DNA of 7,927 bases from Acetobacteraceae bacterium (GTDB taxonomy: Bacteria > Pseudomonadota > Alphaproteobacteria > Acetobacterales > Acetobacteraceae). Shown here in pieces: positions 6,733 to 7,927 of this stretch. The position numbers and the translations under genes are program-made. The stretch is from positions 15,649 through 23,575 of the forward strand of contig DNXO01000096.1 of assembly GCA_003506895.1 (NCBI GenBank), read 5' to 3'. Under the pieces are notes generated by a model. The model did not search any database, was not told the origin of the DNA, and worked only from the letters and a program-made list of their open reading frames with translations. Positions within the stretch are counted from its first letter, which is position 1. Each line of letters opens with the position of its first letter.

Positions 6733-7028
6733 AGGTGGGATGTGCGGGCGGTCGCGCAGGGCGTCAAGTCGCAGCCGTTCAATCGCAGAAACACTTCCAA
6801 CGCGCCGAAGGCCGTGCGTTTGTTTCCGTCGATAAAGGGATGGTTTCGGGCGATGCCAAGCGCATGAACCGCCGCCAGTTCGGCGGTGTCCGGTTCGCCG
6901 TATCCTTCCCGGTTTAGCGGCCCAGCGAGCGCGCGTTCCAGCAGACCGGCGTCACGGAGGCCGGTGGAGCGCTCGTGTTCCCCGTCGTGGATCGCGGGAA
7001 TCGGTTACCGCGAGAGTCAGATATTCAC
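6729..7028 (-). pseudogene. Decayed Doc/Fic-family death-on-curing toxin
   Basis: Doc toxins are Fic-fold kinases that inactivate EF-Tu. Starting from a GTG at 7028 that overlaps the antitoxin stop as GTGA, this strand reads VNI-stop-LSR-stop-PIPAIHD, then GLRDAGLLERAL, YGEPDTAELAAVHALGIARN and the full Fic motif HPFIDGNKRT (about codons 63-72), then AFGALEVFLRLNG. The frame keeps family spacing at the N-terminus (IWL..R....AIHD), so TGA at 7019-7017 (probably a former Trp TGG) and TAA at 7007-7005 look like nonsense mutations rather than a wrong start. About three residues are missing after the IHD block. The frame ends about 14 residues after RLNG, so the usual last 30-40 residues are gone. 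No ATG, GTG or TTG start was seen between the second stop and the Fic motif. A functional toxin is therefore unlikely. Confidence 0.88.
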
Positions 7029-7255
7029 TTCGCCAGCTCACGCAGAACCGCCCGGCGGTCCTTCATGACCCGGCCGGCCACCTCCATCTGCTCGGCGATG
7101 CCGGGATCGGCAACCGTCAGCCGCACGCCGTCGGGCTGATCCACGGCATAAATGGTATCGCCCTTCGTGACGCCGAGCTTCGCGAGCATTTCCCGCGGCA
7201 GGATCACGCCCACGGAATTGCCGATCTGGGTCAGTTTCAAAGCGTGCATTGTCAT
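7025..7255 (-). CDS. AbrB/MazE/SpoVT-type antitoxin
   Basis: The 76-residue product begins MTMHALKLTQIGNSVGVILPREMLAKLGV, the characteristic swapped-hairpin AbrB/MazE DNA-binding domain (about residues 3-48). A short charged tail (49-76) follows, likely the part that would bind and neutralise the toxin. Such antitoxins usually bind their own promoter and sit directly upstream of the toxin; here the relic of a Doc toxin overlaps the stop by four bases. The ATG at 7255 was chosen because AAGG lies about four bases upstream. The ATG two codons later (7249) has that site about ten bases upstream and is also possible. A longer frame reaching 7489 would translate the palindromic repeat and is rejected. 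The gene itself is intact, so it may persist as a solitary regulator of the sufE-transporter transcript (inference). Confidence 0.9.
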   Translation of the reverse strand: MTMHALKLTQIGNSVGVILPREMLAKLGVTKGDTIYAVDQPDGVRLTVADPGIAEQMEVAGRVMKDRRAVLRELAK

Positions 7256-7340
7256 TAACCTTGCCTGACCGTTGGTGAACGGCCCTGCGCTTTCCAGCAT
7301 GGCCGGGCGAGGGATGGAGCAGGTCCAACCCACCGACGTC

Positions 7341-7359
7341 GTTATAACATGCGTTATAC
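7341..7359 (-). promoter_or_regulatory. AT-rich palindrome, candidate promoter/operator of the antitoxin operon
   Basis: In GC-rich surroundings this stretch contains the perfect 8-base palindrome GTTATAAC (7341-7348) and a larger inverted repeat TATAAC-gcat-GTTATA (7343-7358). On the minus strand TATAAC is a good -10 hexamer; no matching -35 is evident in the adjoining repeat. It lies about 85 bases upstream of the antitoxin start. AbrB/MazE-type antitoxins normally bind symmetric sites near their promoter, so this is the best operator candidate seen. It abuts the end of the 7356-7480 repeat, sharing three bases. Confidence 0.4.
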
Positions 7360-7480
7360 CAGCGGCCCCATGGGCCGACTGGTATGCGCGCGGGGTTGGT
7401 GGGGCGGCCGCGCGCCAAATCAATGGGATACCAGCCGCCCTCCGACTGACAAAAGAGGCGAATCTTCGGGCGGCTGGTAT
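7356..7480 (+). repeat. Three-hairpin palindromic repeat, copy B (complete)
   Basis: This 125-base element begins ATACCAG and ends CTGGTAT. It contains three consecutive hairpins. H1 is ATACCAGCGGCCC (7356-7368) with GGGCCGACTGGTAT (7372-7385), CAT loop, one bulged A. H2 is GCGCGCGG (7386-7393) with CCGCGCGC (7408-7415). H3 is ATACCAGCCGCCC (7428-7440) with GGGCGGCTGGTAT (7468-7480), a perfect 13-base stem around a 27-base loop. The left arm of H1 also matches the right arm of H3 with one mismatch, so the whole can fold as one long hairpin or as three. Positions 7356-7422 match copy A (1-67, inverted) at 64 of 67 bases. It lies between hslU and the antitoxin gene and carries no gene. Confidence 0.9.
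7428..7480 (-). terminator. Hairpin at the 3' end of hslU, possible transcript end or stabiliser
   Basis: The H3 hairpin of the repeat begins 13 bases past the hslU stop codon in the direction of transcription. Its 13-base perfect GC-rich stem would be strong in RNA. No U-tract follows it, so it fits a 3'-end protecting hairpin or a Rho-assisted end better than an intrinsic terminator. Confidence 0.3.
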
Positions 7481-7492
7481 TAGACCCACATA

Positions 7493-7927
7493 CTACAGGA
7501 TGAACCGGCTCAGATCCCCCTTTTGCGCCAGCGGGGCGACTTTGTCGGCCACATAGGCGGCATCGACGACGAACGTCTCCCCGCCGCGGTCGGTGGCGGT
7601 AAAGCTGATGTCCTCCAGCAGCCGCTCCAGCACCGTGTGCAGACGCCTGGCACCGATGTTCTCGATGCGGTCGTTGATGTCGGCGGCGAGTTCGGCCAGC
7701 GCATCCACCGCGTCGTCGCGGAAGTCCAGCGTCACGCTCTCGGTGCCCAGCAGCGCCGCATATTGCTTCAGCAGCGAGTGTTCAGGTTCCGTCAGGATGC
7801 GGCGCAGGTCCTCGCGGGTCAGCGGCGACAGTTCCACGCGGATCGGCAGGCGGCCTTGCAGTTCCGGCAGCAGGTCGGACGGCTTGGCCAGATGGAAAGC
7901 GCCGGACGCGATGAACAGGATGTGGTC
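7493..7927 (-). CDS. hslU: HslU, ATPase subunit of the HslUV protease (C-terminal part; 5' end outside window)
   Basis: HslU is the AAA+ unfoldase that feeds proteins into the HslV peptidase in the cytosol. The 144 residues visible are the C-terminal third. They start with DHILFIASGAFH from the end of the AAA+ core and continue with LLPELQGRLPIRVEL, which holds the arginine-finger region. Next comes the C-terminal helical domain with the sensor-2 segment ENIGARRLHTVLERL, and the chain ends in DLSRFIL, the tail that docks into HslV. The frame is open to the window edge at 7927, so the start lies outside. The sequence is intact and typical. hslV usually lies directly upstream of hslU and would be expected just beyond the window. 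Confidence 0.97.
   Translation of the reverse strand, partial: DHILFIASGAFHLAKPSDLLPELQGRLPIRVELSPLTREDLRRILTEPEHSLLKQYAALLGTESVTLDFRDDAVDALAELAADINDRIENIGARRLHTVLERLLEDISFTATDRGGETFVVDAAYVADKVAPLAQKGDLSRFIL

Noticed and set aside
7017..7019. TGA in the toxin relic as a recoded codon (selenocysteine or readthrough)
   Set aside because: A TAA follows four codons later, the C-terminus is also missing, and no selenocysteine insertion structure is seen. Simple decay explains all three.
1..7480. The two inverted repeat copies as ends of one composite transposon
   Set aside because: The DNA between them holds ordinary chromosomal genes (pyrC, aspA, sufE, a tRNA) and no transposase. The elements look like independent intergenic insertions.
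7256..7489. Extended N-terminus for the antitoxin
   Set aside because: The extra codons again translate the repeat and the candidate operator. The AbrB domain starts at the ATG at 7255, which has an AAGG before it.

Overview
The window looks like chromosomal DNA from a GC-rich alphaproteobacterium, most likely of the Rhodospirillales/Acetobacterales kind. The evidence is the strong G/C third-position bias, the family flavour of the encoded proteins, nested palindromic intergenic repeats of an alphaproteobacterial style, and a class II PyrC with an AspA-type lyase. The genus cannot be fixed from the sequence alone.

Left part, plus strand (1-1632): a palindromic repeat fills the first ~67 bases. 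It is followed after 14 bases by a 516-residue multi-pass membrane protein of unknown function with a GT-C-glycosyltransferase-like look. A hairpin related to the repeat lies between this gene and a convergent tRNA-Val(CAC), which is on the minus strand with encoded CCA and a plausible promoter.

Centre, plus strand (2062-4631): pyrC (class II dihydroorotase, pyrimidine synthesis) and, 47 bases later, aspA (aspartate ammonia-lyase) form a probable two-gene unit. A GTTC-N7-GTTC type LexA-like site lies in the divergent tRNA/pyrC intergenic region. About 500 bases without a credible gene follow (4632-5129). They hold two different inverted-repeat elements.

Right part, minus strand (5130-7927): transcription runs leftwards. 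It starts with the 3' end of hslU (ATPase of the HslUV protease, cut by the window edge). Next come a 125-bp three-hairpin repeat, an AT-rich palindrome, an intact AbrB/MazE-type antitoxin, a decayed Doc/Fic toxin, sufE, and an MFS_1-like transporter. From antitoxin to transporter the genes overlap or nearly touch (GTGA overlap, ATGA overlap, 28-base gap), so they can be read as one transcript.

Most notable points: (1) a repeat family with three consecutive hairpins, present as a full copy at 7356-7480, an inverted copy at 1-67 (64/67 identical over the shared part) and a possible degenerate relative near 1690; (2) a broken toxin-antitoxin module in which the antitoxin is intact, the toxin keeps its Fic motif but has two in-frame stops and no C-terminus, and the toxin relic's stop overlaps the sufE start codon. 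I saw no CRISPR array, prophage, transposase gene or obvious new defence system.
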